Below, one piece after another: positions 42,638 to 53,116 of a DNA stretch of 64,000 bases. Made by a program: the position numbers and the translations under genes. The number at the start of each line of letters is the position of its first letter. Position 1 is the first letter of the stretch. This DNA is from Bin55 sp965203735 (GTDB taxonomy: Bacteria; Pseudomonadota; Gammaproteobacteria; Pseudomonadales; Azotimanducaceae): positions 2,914,001 to 2,978,000 of the forward strand of contig OZ241909.1 of assembly GCA_965203735.1 (NCBI GenBank). Direction: 5' to 3'. Under the pieces are notes generated by a model. That model was not told the origin of the DNA and did not search any database. It worked only from the letters and a program-made list of their open reading frames with translations.

Positions 42638-43846
42638 ATGCTGACTTGGGACGATGACAAGGACGTAACGGTAACGAGAACAGCTGAAACCCAAATGCCG
42701 CCAGGAACAAACGGTAATCAGAACGGGCAAGACAATCGATTGAATACGAAACATCAGCAGCTTCAAGAAGATGTGGTTTCAAGTAATCCCGCCATAAGCG
42801 ACTCCTTCCGAGCGGAAAGCGAAGATTTTGAGCGCGTGACGGTCGATCAAAAACACATCATCAACTGTAGAGCGGACCTCAACCAGTTGGTTCCTTTCAA
42901 GTACGACTGGGCGTGGGAAAAGTACCTTCATGGCTGCAGCAACCACTGGATGCCGCAAGAGATCAACATGAACGCCGACGTGGCTCTTTGGAAGTCCCCG
43001 GACGGACTATCCGAGGAGGAAAGGCGTATTGTCAAGCGCAGCTTAGGATTCTTCTCTACGGCGGATTCCTTGGTTGCTAACAATCTTGTACTAGCTATAT
43101 ATCGATTGATCACCAATCCAGAGTGTCGGCAGTACTTGTTGCGGCAAGCATTTGAGGAAGCCATCCATACGCACGCATATCAATACTGCATTGAGTCACT
43201 TGGCATGGACGAAGGCGAGATCTTCAACATGTATCACGAGATTCCTTCGGTTGCTCGAAAAGCGTCGTGGGCACTCCGATACACGCAGGAACTGTCAGAT
43301 CCAACGTTTGAAACTGGCACACCGGAAACGGACAAGACCCTACTCAAGAACCTGATTGCGTTCTACTGCGTATTGGAAGGCATTTTCTTCTACTGCGGAT
43401 TCTCCCAAATATTGTCTATGGGTCGATTGAACAAAATGGTCGGAACATCGGAACAATTCGAGTACATATTGCGCGATGAATCCATGCACATGAACTTTGG
43501 GATCGACGTAATTAACACGATCATCGACGAAAATCCACATGTCTGGGACGAAGAGATGCAAGAGTTGGCGACCAACATGATCGTTGAAGGCACAGAACTG
43601 GAAGTAGCCTATGCGCACGACACAATGCCCCGCGGCATTCTTGGTATGAACGCTCAAAAAATGACGGAATACCTCCAGTACATTGCCAATCGCAGACTGC
43701 ATAGCATTGGTTTGCCCCGTTACTACCAAGGGGTTTCCAATCCGTTCCCGTGGATGTCCGAAGTGATGGATCTCAAGAAAGAAAAGAACTTCTTCGAGAC
43801 TCGAGTAACTGATTATCAGACTGGCGGAACACTTTCATGGGATTGA
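42638..43846 (+). CDS. nrdB: Ribonucleoside-diphosphate reductase beta subunit, class Ia
   Basis: Radical-generating small subunit, 402 aa. The di-iron ligands and radical site are visible: ALWKSPD-type first Asp region (DVALWKS), EEAIHTHAYQY near residue 173 with Glu, His and the candidate radical Tyr, and DESMHMNFG near 283 with Glu and His. I placed the start at ATG 42638 because MLTWDDD resembles the usual NrdB beginning and GGGAGGA precedes it; the frame opens at 42581. About 70 residues before the conserved core are Gln/Asn-rich. It is separated from nrdA by an accessory block. Confidence 0.96.
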   Translation: MLTWDDDKDVTVTRTAETQMPPGTNGNQNGQDNRLNTKHQQLQEDVVSSNPAISDSFRAESEDFERVTVDQKHIINCRADLNQLVPFKYDWAWEKYLHGCSNHWMPQEINMNADVALWKSPDGLSEEERRIVKRSLGFFSTADSLVANNLVLAIYRLITNPECRQYLLRQAFEEAIHTHAYQYCIESLGMDEGEIFNMYHEIPSVARKASWALRYTQELSDPTFETGTPETDKTLLKNLIAFYCVLEGIFFYCGFSQILSMGRLNKMVGTSEQFEYILRDESMHMNFGIDVINTIIDENPHVWDEEMQELATNMIVEGTELEVAYAHDTMPRGILGMNAQKMTEYLQYIANRRLHSIGLPRYYQGVSNPFPWMSEVMDLKKEKNFFETRVTDYQTGGTLSWD

Positions 43847-43897
43847 ACTACGCCACGTAGTCAATCCGTCTTGGCTACGAAGGTCAGTGCCAACCAG

Positions 43898-44824
43898 CTA
43901 GTCCCTTGTTGCCGGTTTTTGCCCTGCGATCCACTGCAGGCTGAGTTTGAGTTCGTCGACAAACCGTTCGGGCTGATCTAGAAACACGTGATGCCTAGCG
44001 TCGGCTATTGAAGCTGTGCGTAATGGCTCCGGAATGAGCGACACCGTGTAATCGTTGGTTGACTGCGTATACGACTCACTTTTTTCTCCATAAATTATCG
44101 ACACTGGCAATTCCAGGCGTCCGTAGTCCTCTGGCGACGCTTCGATATCTTTGAGTGCGAGAGGCAAGTCTGAATCGAATTTCCATGTGTAAGCGTCCGT
44201 TTCGACCATGATCACCGAGTGTCTAGCGATGTATCGAAGCAGATAGTCGTTTGTGTTTGGCTGAGCCGGAAACAGACGAAACCTAGACTCTGCGATTTCT
44301 CGACTTGGATAGAGCTTCGGGCGTCCCGCTCGCGGTGACGAATCCTCTAGATCTCGTTCGGGCTCGTCGGGATCGTGCACACCAGAGTCCACCAAAACTA
44401 ACCCGCCAAACCTGTCTGGACGAGACACAACGGTCTTCGTCGCCATACGACCGCCAAAACTATGACCGACCAGAATTGTTGAGGAGTCCAGGTTTGCCGC
44501 GTCTGCCACGGCGAGGATTTCGTCTACATAGGTAGCACTGGTGTATTCGTAGCGGTGATCTGAGTCTCCCATCCCAGTGAGGTCCATCGCGACCACTCTA
44601 GATCCGTTAGAAATTTGCGGTGCGATGAAGTCCCACCATCGAGAGTGTGCATACAACCCGTGAAGCATCAAGACACTGCGTGTGCTTGTTGCTCCGGTAT
44701 CCCACTCGCGAAACGCCACTTCGCATTCGTGCACTTCAACTTTGTGCTCGGTCACGGGAGTCTCCACCGCTTCCCAAAACCAATCAGGAACCGTTGCCGT
44801 TTGACCCCTATCCCATCGAGCCAT
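43898..44824 (-). CDS. Alpha/beta hydrolase
   Basis: 308 aa, soluble, alpha/beta-hydrolase fold. The oxyanion segment is LMLHGLYAHSRWW, the nucleophile elbow GHSFGG (Ser), an Asp follows in LVDSGVHDPDEP or later in IIYGEKSE, and the catalytic His is in ARHHVFLDQPE. The substrate is unknown; esterase, lipase and C-C hydrolase relatives all look like this. Start ATG 44824 with GGGAGG eight bases upstream. Its stop is 52 bp from that of convergent nrdB. Confidence 0.9.
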   Translation of the reverse strand: MARWDRGQTATVPDWFWEAVETPVTEHKVEVHECEVAFREWDTGATSTRSVLMLHGLYAHSRWWDFIAPQISNGSRVVAMDLTGMGDSDHRYEYTSATYVDEILAVADAANLDSSTILVGHSFGGRMATKTVVSRPDRFGGLVLVDSGVHDPDEPERDLEDSSPRAGRPKLYPSREIAESRFRLFPAQPNTNDYLLRYIARHSVIMVETDAYTWKFDSDLPLALKDIEASPEDYGRLELPVSIIYGEKSESYTQSTNDYTVSLIPEPLRTASIADARHHVFLDQPERFVDELKLSLQWIAGQKPATRD

Positions 44825-44970
44825 TCACTTAATCCTCCCACATTCGTTTGGTAAACAACCTGTCGCTCCCAAAATCTGATGCGACAAACTCAAAAAAGGA
44901 ACTCTCGCACAACCTTCAAATTTAGCCCAGTTCTTTGGATTGCTCGGTTCGCAACATTTTGTAACATATT

Positions 44971-45066
44971 GCGTTCGAAGCAGGTTCTTAGTTCGAACCT
45001 GCCACTGAACGCCGCATAGCTTGCTAGCGCAGCTACACGACTGCTTGTGGGAATCGCCACACAAGC
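44971..45066. promoter_or_regulatory. Two hairpins in the leader of the DUF349 gene
   Basis: The first pairs GCAGGTTC (44980-44987) with GAACCTGC (44995-45002), extended by GCGTTC/GAACGC across a small internal loop. The second pairs GCTTGTG (45043-45049) with CACAAGC (45060-45066), ending 18 bases before the DUF349 ATG. They could be transcript leader structures or operator sites; no T-run follows either one. Confidence 0.45.
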
Positions 45067-45084
45067 AACACTAGGTATGTATGC

Positions 45085-47829
45085 ATGCTCAAGAGCTTGT
45101 TTCAGCGTAGAGCGCGGCTAGATGACCCTGATCCTCTGGTGCGTCTACGTGCATTGGAAGAAGACCAAAAACTCTCGGTCGACGAAGTCACGCGTGTGGC
45201 TCGAGAAGACAGCGATCATAGAGTTCGGTTGTCTGCACTGAAGAGAGTTGATTCGATTGATCTCTACTCGGAGCTTATCGATGACGATGAATTGGGAAAG
45301 GTTTGTAGCCGCGCAATTAGTGAACGAGTTGACGACAACCATGCTCTGGCTACCCATCCCCAGGTTTGGCCGCTTCGACTATTGAGCGTTGCGGACCCCG
45401 TAAGAGTCTACAAACTTGCTCGTCAACTAGGATCGAAGACCGAAGCCGCGGAAGCTCTTGTTCGGTTGCCAGCGAGGGAAGTGCGCGACAACGCGCTAAA
45501 GCTCTGCTTTGACGAGGACATCCTCGGTGAGATGGAGAAAGAAAGTCGCCACCAAGACAAGAATGTCAATAGATTTGTACGGCAACGGCTCAATACATTA
45601 AAGGAACTACGCAACCGAACCCAGAACCTTACAGCACAGGCCGAGCACATAATCGAGTCTGCTGATCGATCCTCTCCAAGCGATCCCCACTACCTGACTC
45701 GTCGCGAGAAAGTGGAACGCGAATGGGAACACACACTGGACGCCATTGCGCAACTCAATGCAAACTTGGTCGAGTTTGAACGAGAGGAAATCGATGTTGA
45801 GTCTCTCAAGAGTAGATTTCCCGATCGTGTAGATCCGGTTGCCGCCGATACGTCGGGACCGCAACATTTCAGTGCGATCCTGGCCAGGCTTAGAGAGCAA
45901 GCCACCCGATTTAGCGACATCGACGATTGTGAACGAGAGTGGTTGGATGCGCTCAAAGCGCATTCTGCACCGCGCGATGTGGCGGATCAGTTCTATCACC
46001 TAGCGAGTCAAAAACGTCGCGAGCTTCAACACGAGGAATCGGAGAAACGTCACAAGCGGAGTCTTCAGCATTTACTCGAGCCCATTGAACTCAAACAACC
46101 CGATACGCGTTCGAGTGATTGGCAACACGTATGGTCAACAAGAAATGCCGCATCGACTCGGATCGACCGTATCGAGCGCTTCTTGGATCGATTGAGTAAG
46201 GAAGGTGAGTCGTCAGAACATCAAGAAGATGTTTCTGCACTCTCAACAATGACGTCCTCCCTTAAGCAAACCATTGAGCAATGCAATGAACTTGAGGAGG
46301 AAACTGCCCGCCACATTGAGTCAAATCTTGTGTCGCTGGACAAGTTCGTTGAGTCCGGATCTCTCAGGAAAGCCAAGTCGGCAGAGCGTAATGTAATTTC
46401 GTTGATCAATCGATTACCGAAGCGCCGTCAGTCTACGTTCAATCTTCGACTTACTCCCGCAGTGGCAGCCATAAGAAGATTGTCAGGATGGCAGGAATTC
46501 GCTGAAGAACCAAAGCGACTGGCTCTATGCGAGTCGATCGAAGAACTGGTCGAAAAACCTTTGAGTCCAGAGGAGCAATATCGTCGAATTCGAGATTTGC
46601 GTAACCAGTGGAACGAACTGGGAATTCTCCGCTCTCGAGGAGAGCGAGCACTTCAAGAACGCTTCGATAAAGCCGCGGATTCAGCGTTTGCAATATGTAA
46701 GTCTTGGTTCCAAGAGCAAGCGGCAATTCGAGCCAAAAACCTCGAGAGCCGCCGTGCCATGTGCGATAACTTACGTACTTTTGTGGACGAATACGATTGG
46801 GAGAGTCCCGATTTCAAGCTCGTGCACAGGACACTCCGCACCGCACAATCCGAGTGGCGCACGCTTGTTCCCGTAGAACGAAGCAAAGGAAAGGAACTCA
46901 ACGCTTCATTCAATAAGTTGCTAAAAGAATTGGAGGGACATCTCTCCGCTCATTGGACAGAGAATCAGAATAAGAAGGAAGCGCTAATCGAGGAAGTCAC
47001 GAACGCACTCGGCGACGAATCCATGAATTCCTCCGAACTCATTGCACTTGTGAAGAGTGTTCAAGCTCAATGGAAAGGCATTGGTCCTGCAGGACGTCGC
47101 CACGAGCAAAAACTGTGGAATGAGTTTAGGAAGCAGTGCAACACAGCTTTCGAATTGCGAGAAACGCAACAGCAGGAGCGGCGTTCGCAAATCGACACCA
47201 ATATCAATCTTGCAAAAGAAGAGGTCGCCGAAGTCTCAAGGATTCTTGATGACAAGGAAGCGACCCTGCCCCAATTGAGTCCGACACTGGTGTCAGACTT
47301 ACGCGCAAAGATTACGGACATAGAACTGCCAATGCGCATACGCAATCGTCTCAACGAGGATCTTGCATCGTTGGCCACCAAGTTAACCCAACGCCGAGAA
47401 ATGCTAGAGACACGCCGAACTTCAGGGGAATTGTTGCAATTGATGGACATTGATCAAGAATTCGGTGAATGCGAAGCAAAAGGCGAGGAACCCGACACAG
47501 AACTCTTGGAACGAGCTAATGTTGAAGGAGACTGGTTCGTGAAGCGCAATGCTGAAGTTGCGACGAAGAGTGTCTTTTCGTTGCACGAGTTGGTCTTGAG
47601 GGCGGAAGTATTGGCGGACATACCCTCACCACCAGAAGACGCTGGGAAACGCATGCAAGTACAAGTGTCTCGATTACAACACGGACTAACGCGGGGTGGT
47701 GAATCCGAGGAACAAAAGGTCGAGAAACTAATTCAGTCCTGGTGTTCCCAAGCCTACGGAGAACAGCCTCTACGCGAACGTTTCCAAACTGCCATACGAA
47801 AGCATTTGGAAAAACTCTCCAACGACTAG
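45085..47829 (+). CDS. DUF349 repeat protein
   Basis: 914 aa, highly charged and mostly alpha-helical with probable coiled coils. An N-terminal HEAT-like part (DPDPLVRLRALEE, HRVRLSALKRVDS) precedes several DUF349 units; the clearest read LRNQWNELGILRSRGERALQ and VQAQWKGIGPAGRRHEQKLW. No catalytic motif or signal peptide. DUF349 proteins are common single genes in gammaproteobacteria with no settled function. ATG 45085. It ends 11 bp from the convergent kinase gene. Confidence 0.92.
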   Translation: MLKSLFQRRARLDDPDPLVRLRALEEDQKLSVDEVTRVAREDSDHRVRLSALKRVDSIDLYSELIDDDELGKVCSRAISERVDDNHALATHPQVWPLRLLSVADPVRVYKLARQLGSKTEAAEALVRLPAREVRDNALKLCFDEDILGEMEKESRHQDKNVNRFVRQRLNTLKELRNRTQNLTAQAEHIIESADRSSPSDPHYLTRREKVEREWEHTLDAIAQLNANLVEFEREEIDVESLKSRFPDRVDPVAADTSGPQHFSAILARLREQATRFSDIDDCEREWLDALKAHSAPRDVADQFYHLASQKRRELQHEESEKRHKRSLQHLLEPIELKQPDTRSSDWQHVWSTRNAASTRIDRIERFLDRLSKEGESSEHQEDVSALSTMTSSLKQTIEQCNELEEETARHIESNLVSLDKFVESGSLRKAKSAERNVISLINRLPKRRQSTFNLRLTPAVAAIRRLSGWQEFAEEPKRLALCESIEELVEKPLSPEEQYRRIRDLRNQWNELGILRSRGERALQERFDKAADSAFAICKSWFQEQAAIRAKNLESRRAMCDNLRTFVDEYDWESPDFKLVHRTLRTAQSEWRTLVPVERSKGKELNASFNKLLKELEGHLSAHWTENQNKKEALIEEVTNALGDESMNSSELIALVKSVQAQWKGIGPAGRRHEQKLWNEFRKQCNTAFELRETQQQERRSQIDTNINLAKEEVAEVSRILDDKEATLPQLSPTLVSDLRAKITDIELPMRIRNRLNEDLASLATKLTQRREMLETRRTSGELLQLMDIDQEFGECEAKGEEPDTELLERANVEGDWFVKRNAEVATKSVFSLHELVLRAEVLADIPSPPEDAGKRMQVQVSRLQHGLTRGGESEEQKVEKLIQSWCSQAYGEQPLRERFQTAIRKHLEKLSND

Positions 47830-47840
47830 TAGCACAGAGG

Positions 47841-48698
47841 CTACAGTCCACTCAAGCTCGCCACTTGGTGGGCATCGTCGAGTTTGACAACGATATCGGC
47901 GCGTGTACTGAGATCGCGCAACATCCAGCGAGTAATCCGTTCGTAGTGCTCAACAAATGTGTGTACGCTTGCTTTGTCCATGCGCTGGTGTGCTGGTCGA
48001 TCCAATTCTTGCTGCAAACGCCATTTCCTCACACTCCCAATATTCGGCACTCGAACAAACACCAACTCGTCAAACATTGAATTCAACTCTTGGTAAGGAC
48101 CCGCCAATTGTTGATTAACCCAATTGCGCCACACTCCGTCAGGGTCGCGTTTGGACTCCAGTGAATTGATAGGGGTGTCCAGACTTGACGACCGCTCCCT
48201 TTGAGCGCCTACACACCATCCCTCCACAATCACGCGATTCACACCTGATTCAATGACTCGAGAACCAGTTCGCTCGTCCAATCCCTTGTCAAACACCGGA
48301 ACAACACAAGAATTGGCTCTTTTTAGCGTTCGAACTGCGCAAAGCAAACTTTGGATGTCGTGCGTCCCCGGAGGACCACGTGTAACTAGTAGCTCGTGAA
48401 CTTCCTCAGACAGTCTCAATCTATCAGTTCTTGTGAGGTAGAAGTCGTCGATACCGAGAGTTGCAGCCTTCTCTCCGAGAAACGTATAAGCCTCCTCTAT
48501 TAATGCACACAGCGTTGACTTACCGCAGCCTTGTCCACCGCCAAGCCCGATAACGGTAGAACCATTTCCTTTCCACCTCGTAGCTAGCAGTGAAGCCAAC
48601 TCTCGGTATTCAATCGGGGCGTTTCGGTCAAGCGACTCAAAACACTCCCGGGCGACCTGTGAAACCTCTCGCACTTCAAGCAATTGAAAGGGTCGCAT
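47841..48698 (-). CDS. P-loop kinase of the D-glycerate 3-kinase (GLYK/Tda10) type
   Basis: 285 aa. Walker A is GLGGGQGCGKST near residue 55, followed by GIDDFYLTRTDR, TRGPPGTHD, PVFDKGLDER and VEGWCVGA, the order found in plant glycerate kinase and its bacterial relatives. The likely reaction is phosphorylation of D-glycerate to 3-phosphoglycerate; uridine or pantothenate kinase relatives are less likely. ATG 48698. Convergent with the DUF349 gene; a DinG-type helicase gene follows upstream on the same strand after 68 bp. Confidence 0.85.
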   Translation of the reverse strand: MRPFQLLEVREVSQVARECFESLDRNAPIEYRELASLLATRWKGNGSTVIGLGGGQGCGKSTLCALIEEAYTFLGEKAATLGIDDFYLTRTDRLRLSEEVHELLVTRGPPGTHDIQSLLCAVRTLKRANSCVVPVFDKGLDERTGSRVIESGVNRVIVEGWCVGAQRERSSSLDTPINSLESKRDPDGVWRNWVNQQLAGPYQELNSMFDELVFVRVPNIGSVRKWRLQQELDRPAHQRMDKASVHTFVEHYERITRWMLRDLSTRADIVVKLDDAHQVASLSGL

Positions 48699-48766
48699 TT
48701 AGTTGACGAAGGAGTCTATTTGTAGGATTGAAAATTCCGCGCGCCTAAAGTCTCTGTGGTAGGTCA

Positions 48767-50896
48767 CTACTCAATGTCGAGACGGTAGTTGGGCAGCGCA
48801 TTCAGCATTTGTTCGCCGTAACTCTTGGAGACGATTCGTCTGTCGAGAATAGTGATTCGACCCCAATCCTGTTCGTTACGTATGAGTCGACCGCAAGCTT
48901 GTGTAAGTCTCAGCGTTGCTTCAGGCACCTGATACCGAGTGAACAAGTGTGACTGTTCGTATCCCGCCTTTAGCAAGAGTTCCTTCTTGGATTCGACGAT
49001 TGGATCGGTTGGTACGTCAAAGGGTAGTCTTGTAATGATCACGTGCCGGCAGTAATCACCGGGTAAGTCAATTCCCTCTCGAAAGCCCGCAAGACCAAAG
49101 ATGTAGCTAGTTTGGCCTTTGTCAATTCGTTGCTTGTGCATTTGCAGAAGTGCATGTCTACCAGTCTTGTTTTGCACGAGACAATTGCGTTGAGTCTTGG
49201 TCGGTAGATCGTTGTAGATGGAGTCCATTGCTACCCGAGAACTAAAGAGTACCAATGCACTTTTTTCTTGACCCAGTAGTTCTGGCAGCAGGTGCGCGAT
49301 CTCCTTCAAGTGTTTTTTGTTGTTTCCTCCCGGTGTAGTTTGTAACTTAGGAATTTGTAGGGTCACTGTTCGGTCGAGGTCGAAAGGACTCTCCAGTCCC
49401 AGCGTTCTAACGTCTCGGTCTAAGCCGACTTCGGACTTGAAGTGGAGAAAATCGTCCCCTGCGTTTAAGGTCGCCGAAGTAAGAATCGTGGCATGTGCCT
49501 TGCTCCAGATCTTATCCGTAAGAATTTGGTTAATTTCAACAGGTACGGACTTTAGTCTCCATTCCTCAATTGCCTCATGGGTGACGTGTTCAACCCAGCG
49601 ACTTGATACCGAGCCCTCGTTAGCATTACCAAAGTCTAGGAGCAAATCGCGGGACTCTTCCAAATGTTGATCCGCCGCAACAAACTCATTGAGCCTCTCA
49701 GCGACCACATCGCTATCAAATTCGCTGGCTTGAGCATCCAAGTGTTCTCTTAACCAAGTGCATACTCTTGAGACAGCTGCACGCATATCCAAGTACTGTA
49801 GTGCAAGCTGCGCCGCCACTGTCTGAATTTCTTCCGGTACAGAACCATCCTTGAAACGGAACTGGCTAACTCCTTCCCAACCCTCGCCAAATTTCAGACT
49901 TCGAACAATCGTGATCAGGCGTTTCAGGAGATTCCGAGCGTATTCTTGGGGTTCGCTGAACTCTCCGAGACTTCGGTCTAGTTCCGCATCTTTTCCAAAC
50001 TCTTCGTTTAGCTGCTCAAGACTCGACTTTAATTCATTCAGACGCATGCCGCTTGAAACGACACTCAACGACTTTGAGAAAGCACTCATCGTCTTCGCGA
50101 CAAGATTGTGTGCTTCATCTAGTACAAAGATTGAATCTTCAATGGGCGGCAGAATATCTGTACTTAACCGCAGGTGAGATAACAATAGATCGTAATTTGT
50201 GACTATGACGTCGGCATCAGCAAACTGCTCCCTCGCTTTGTAGTACGGGCACCTGCTGTACCAGTTGCACGCTGTATTTGTACAACCTCTGGAGTCCGTT
50301 GTAACAGTAGACAAGAGACGCTGTGGCAAGAATACGGGCGAATGGTCTAAGTCTCCATTCCAGCCCCCACTTACGAAGGAATCGAACAGCTCAACAAAAC
50401 GAGTGTTTTCATCCGACTGTTGCCCGCCAGCGCTGGCTAAGTCCGTTAATGCTTGCGCATCAGTGGAATTGGCAGCGGTGCTTAGCCGTCGAGGACACAC
50501 GTATCGTTGTCGACCCTTTGCCAATACATAGGAAAAGGAAACATCTGACATGACTCGCAACTCCGGTAGATCTTTGCTGGTGACCTGATCCTGTAGTGCG
50601 ACCGTTGCGGTGACCAACACAATGCGTTTATTGCGTTTGAGACCTATAGGAATGGCAGCAGTCGAGTATGCAATCGTCTTGCCCGTGCCTGGTCCAGCCT
50701 CGACTACCGCAACGCGAGGTGCTTTTGCATGCAATGCTTCGTCGATGAATTGGATCATCTGGAGTTGCCCGTCTCGAGCACGAAAGTCCTTTCCGCTTAA
50801 CCAAGCGTCGTACATGTGATTGGAGATGGCGTTTACTTTCACTTGAGACGTCGAGGCAAGAAAACTGCGTATTCTGTTCGTTGCTGCTTCGCTCAT
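48767..50896 (-). CDS. DinG/YoaA-type ATP-dependent DNA helicase
   Basis: Superfamily 2, XPD-like 5'-3' helicase, 709 aa from the chosen start. Walker A is EAGPGTGKTIAYS near residue 55, DEAH box VLDEAHNL near 240. The Fe-S cluster cysteines lie between them (YVCPRRL, then CTNTACNWYSRCPYY). The C-terminal helicase motifs include FSSRVAMDS and ACGRLIRNEQDWG. ATG 50896 is preferred; the open frame reaches 51091 but that part has no helicase character and overlaps the divergent peptidase. YoaA and DinG cannot be separated by eye. Confidence 0.93.
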   Translation of the reverse strand: MSEAATNRIRSFLASTSQVKVNAISNHMYDAWLSGKDFRARDGQLQMIQFIDEALHAKAPRVAVVEAGPGTGKTIAYSTAAIPIGLKRNKRIVLVTATVALQDQVTSKDLPELRVMSDVSFSYVLAKGRQRYVCPRRLSTAANSTDAQALTDLASAGGQQSDENTRFVELFDSFVSGGWNGDLDHSPVFLPQRLLSTVTTDSRGCTNTACNWYSRCPYYKAREQFADADVIVTNYDLLLSHLRLSTDILPPIEDSIFVLDEAHNLVAKTMSAFSKSLSVVSSGMRLNELKSSLEQLNEEFGKDAELDRSLGEFSEPQEYARNLLKRLITIVRSLKFGEGWEGVSQFRFKDGSVPEEIQTVAAQLALQYLDMRAAVSRVCTWLREHLDAQASEFDSDVVAERLNEFVAADQHLEESRDLLLDFGNANEGSVSSRWVEHVTHEAIEEWRLKSVPVEINQILTDKIWSKAHATILTSATLNAGDDFLHFKSEVGLDRDVRTLGLESPFDLDRTVTLQIPKLQTTPGGNNKKHLKEIAHLLPELLGQEKSALVLFSSRVAMDSIYNDLPTKTQRNCLVQNKTGRHALLQMHKQRIDKGQTSYIFGLAGFREGIDLPGDYCRHVIITRLPFDVPTDPIVESKKELLLKAGYEQSHLFTRYQVPEATLRLTQACGRLIRNEQDWGRITILDRRIVSKSYGEQMLNALPNYRLDIE

Positions 50897-51050
50897 ATTA
50901 GCCTCTGAGTCACTAGCAGCAGCACACAAACAACCCCGATCATTTAGCCGCGTACGATCGAGACAGCGCTTAGCCCTACGTGTGTAGCCTGTGGAGGCGT
51001 TAACCTTTCCTTCTAATACCACCACGAGTGCAATCTCGGAGTCATCCATA

Positions 51051-52991
51051 ATGTCTGCCGCAACCGATGCCCCATGTAACGTGCAACGCATGAAGTACGG
51101 CCTCTATGCCATGACCACACTCCTAGCACTTTCAGCTGCAGCACAAGTTCCCGCAAACGTAGAGACTCGTGGAGTGCCAGAAGTCCCACAGGAAGTCGTA
51201 GAGAGTTTGTTCCGTTATCAGAACGCAAGATCTGCCGGGTTGGTAAATTGGTTCCGTGACGGCATATTGATTTCCACTCGATTCGGGGACACTTCACAAC
51301 TGCACTATGTTGAACAACCCCTCGGTGCAAGACAACAACTTACGTTCAAGAAAGAACCCGTTGGCGGAGCAATCGTCTCTCCAACGGGTGAAGACGAGGG
51401 ATTCATTTTCACTATGGACACAGGAGGATCGGAGTTCTATCAGATCTTCCACTACGACTTCGATACAGGAGACATCACTCTGTTGAGCGATGGAAAGTCC
51501 AGGTATACAGGGATTCAGTTCACTCATGACGGTAGCGGAATTGGTTACACGACCACCGAACGAAACGGGACAGACTGGGATCTCCACATTCTCCACTTTG
51601 ATGGATCAAAGAAAGTTCTTCAAGAAGACCGCGGTATCGGTTGGAGCATCGATGACTTCAGTCCAACTGGCGACCGAGCTCTTATTTCCCAGTACATATC
51701 CAATACGGAGACAAAGCTCTTCGAAATCGACTTGAAAACACTCGAACGAAGACGATTGCTGGAAGACAAAGGCGAGATCTCGATCGGTACAACCAAGTAC
51801 GACGCAGATGGAGAGAACATCTACTTTACATCAGACATGGATTCCGACTATCGGGCAATTTGGTCGCTAAACCTCGGAAGCGGCGCTACTGAGAACATCG
51901 TCTCGAACCTCAACTGGGATGTCTCATTCTTCAGATTTTCTCTGTCCCGAAACAAGATGGCGTATGTTCTTAATGAAGCGGGCTATAGCAGTCTGTTCGT
52001 TCTGGATTTGGAGTCTCGAGAGTCCAGTGAAATCACCCCATCCGAACTCGGCCGCGTTTACGGTATTCGCTTCTCTAAAGATGAACGACAGCTGGGGTTC
52101 TCGTACCAAACTCCGGTCTCAAATACAGACGTCTACGCATTGAACCTAGAAGACTACACGCTAACGAGATGGACTCAGTCCGAACTTGGAGAGTTGCGTA
52201 CAGAACAGTTCGTTCGACCGGAACTCGTAAAGTACCCGTCCTTCGATGAGCTCGAAATACCCGCATTCGTATTTGAACCAAAAGGAGCTGGTCCTCATCC
52301 TGTCCTAATCTATATTCATGGCGGTCCCGCATCCCAATACCGACCAGGCTTTTCCCCGACTTTTCAGTATTACGTGAACGAACTGGGACTCGCGGTGATC
52401 GCCCCAAATGTGAGAGGTTCTAGAGGGTATGGCAAACAGTACATGACCCTCGACGATTGGAGGCTGCGCGAAGATTCGGTGAGGGACATAGGTGCCCTAC
52501 TGGATTGGATCGAGACTCAACCACAGTTTGATAGTTCGCGAGTCGCCGTTACCGGCGGATCGTACGGTGGATACATGGTCTTGGCGTCACTCGTGCACTA
52601 CAACGATCGGCTCAAGTTGGGTATAGAAACTGTTGGAATTAGCAACTTTGTGAGCTTCTTGGAGAGGACGCAAGGCTATCGCCGGGATTTGCGCCGAGCC
52701 GAATATGGAGACGAGCGCGATCCCGACATGCGCGCTTTCTTGGAGTCAATAGCACCACTCAACCACGTCGACAAGATCAAGGCACCGTTGTTAATTGGTC
52801 AAGGATTGAACGATCCACGAGTTCCAGCGTATGAAAGCGAACAGATTGCAGCAGCGGTATCGGAGGCTGGAATCCCAACGTGGTATGTATTAGCGAAGGA
52901 TGAAGGGCATGGTTTCCGTAAGAAGGACAATCGCGACTATTGGTCGCAGACTGTTGTCTACTTTATGCAGCAGTACTTGCTCTCCGACTAG
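51051..52991 (+). CDS. S9 family peptidase (prolyl oligopeptidase type), exported
   Basis: 646 aa. A hydrophobic signal (YGLYAMTTLLALSAAAQVPA) is followed by a seven-bladed beta-propeller with TolB-like WD-type repeats (FSPTGDRALIS, YDADGENIYFTSDMDSD). The C-terminal alpha/beta-hydrolase domain has nucleophile GGSYGGYM near residue 502, Asp in GLNDPRVP and His in DEGHGFRKKD. It probably cleaves short peptides in the periplasm. Start could be ATG 51051 (GGAG upstream) or ATG 51090, which would give a more usual signal peptide. Single gene. Confidence 0.93.
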   Translation: MSAATDAPCNVQRMKYGLYAMTTLLALSAAAQVPANVETRGVPEVPQEVVESLFRYQNARSAGLVNWFRDGILISTRFGDTSQLHYVEQPLGARQQLTFKKEPVGGAIVSPTGEDEGFIFTMDTGGSEFYQIFHYDFDTGDITLLSDGKSRYTGIQFTHDGSGIGYTTTERNGTDWDLHILHFDGSKKVLQEDRGIGWSIDDFSPTGDRALISQYISNTETKLFEIDLKTLERRRLLEDKGEISIGTTKYDADGENIYFTSDMDSDYRAIWSLNLGSGATENIVSNLNWDVSFFRFSLSRNKMAYVLNEAGYSSLFVLDLESRESSEITPSELGRVYGIRFSKDERQLGFSYQTPVSNTDVYALNLEDYTLTRWTQSELGELRTEQFVRPELVKYPSFDELEIPAFVFEPKGAGPHPVLIYIHGGPASQYRPGFSPTFQYYVNELGLAVIAPNVRGSRGYGKQYMTLDDWRLREDSVRDIGALLDWIETQPQFDSSRVAVTGGSYGGYMVLASLVHYNDRLKLGIETVGISNFVSFLERTQGYRRDLRRAEYGDERDPDMRAFLESIAPLNHVDKIKAPLLIGQGLNDPRVPAYESEQIAAAVSEAGIPTWYVLAKDEGHGFRKKDNRDYWSQTVVYFMQQYLLSD

Positions 52992-53116
52992 GATTCGTAA
53001 GCGGCAGGTTTAGCCAAGCGAGTCTTGTCTGTACTTGACCGCTTCTGCACCAAACAATTAGTGCAGCTCATTCGTTGTATCGATTACTCTTACTACGCTC
53101 CAAGGAGGTTAGCTAA

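Noticed and set aside
44971..45012. TTCGAACC-like T-arm, possible tRNA fragment
   Set aside because: The bases form a simple inverted repeat; no acceptor stem, D arm or anticodon arm can be built around it.
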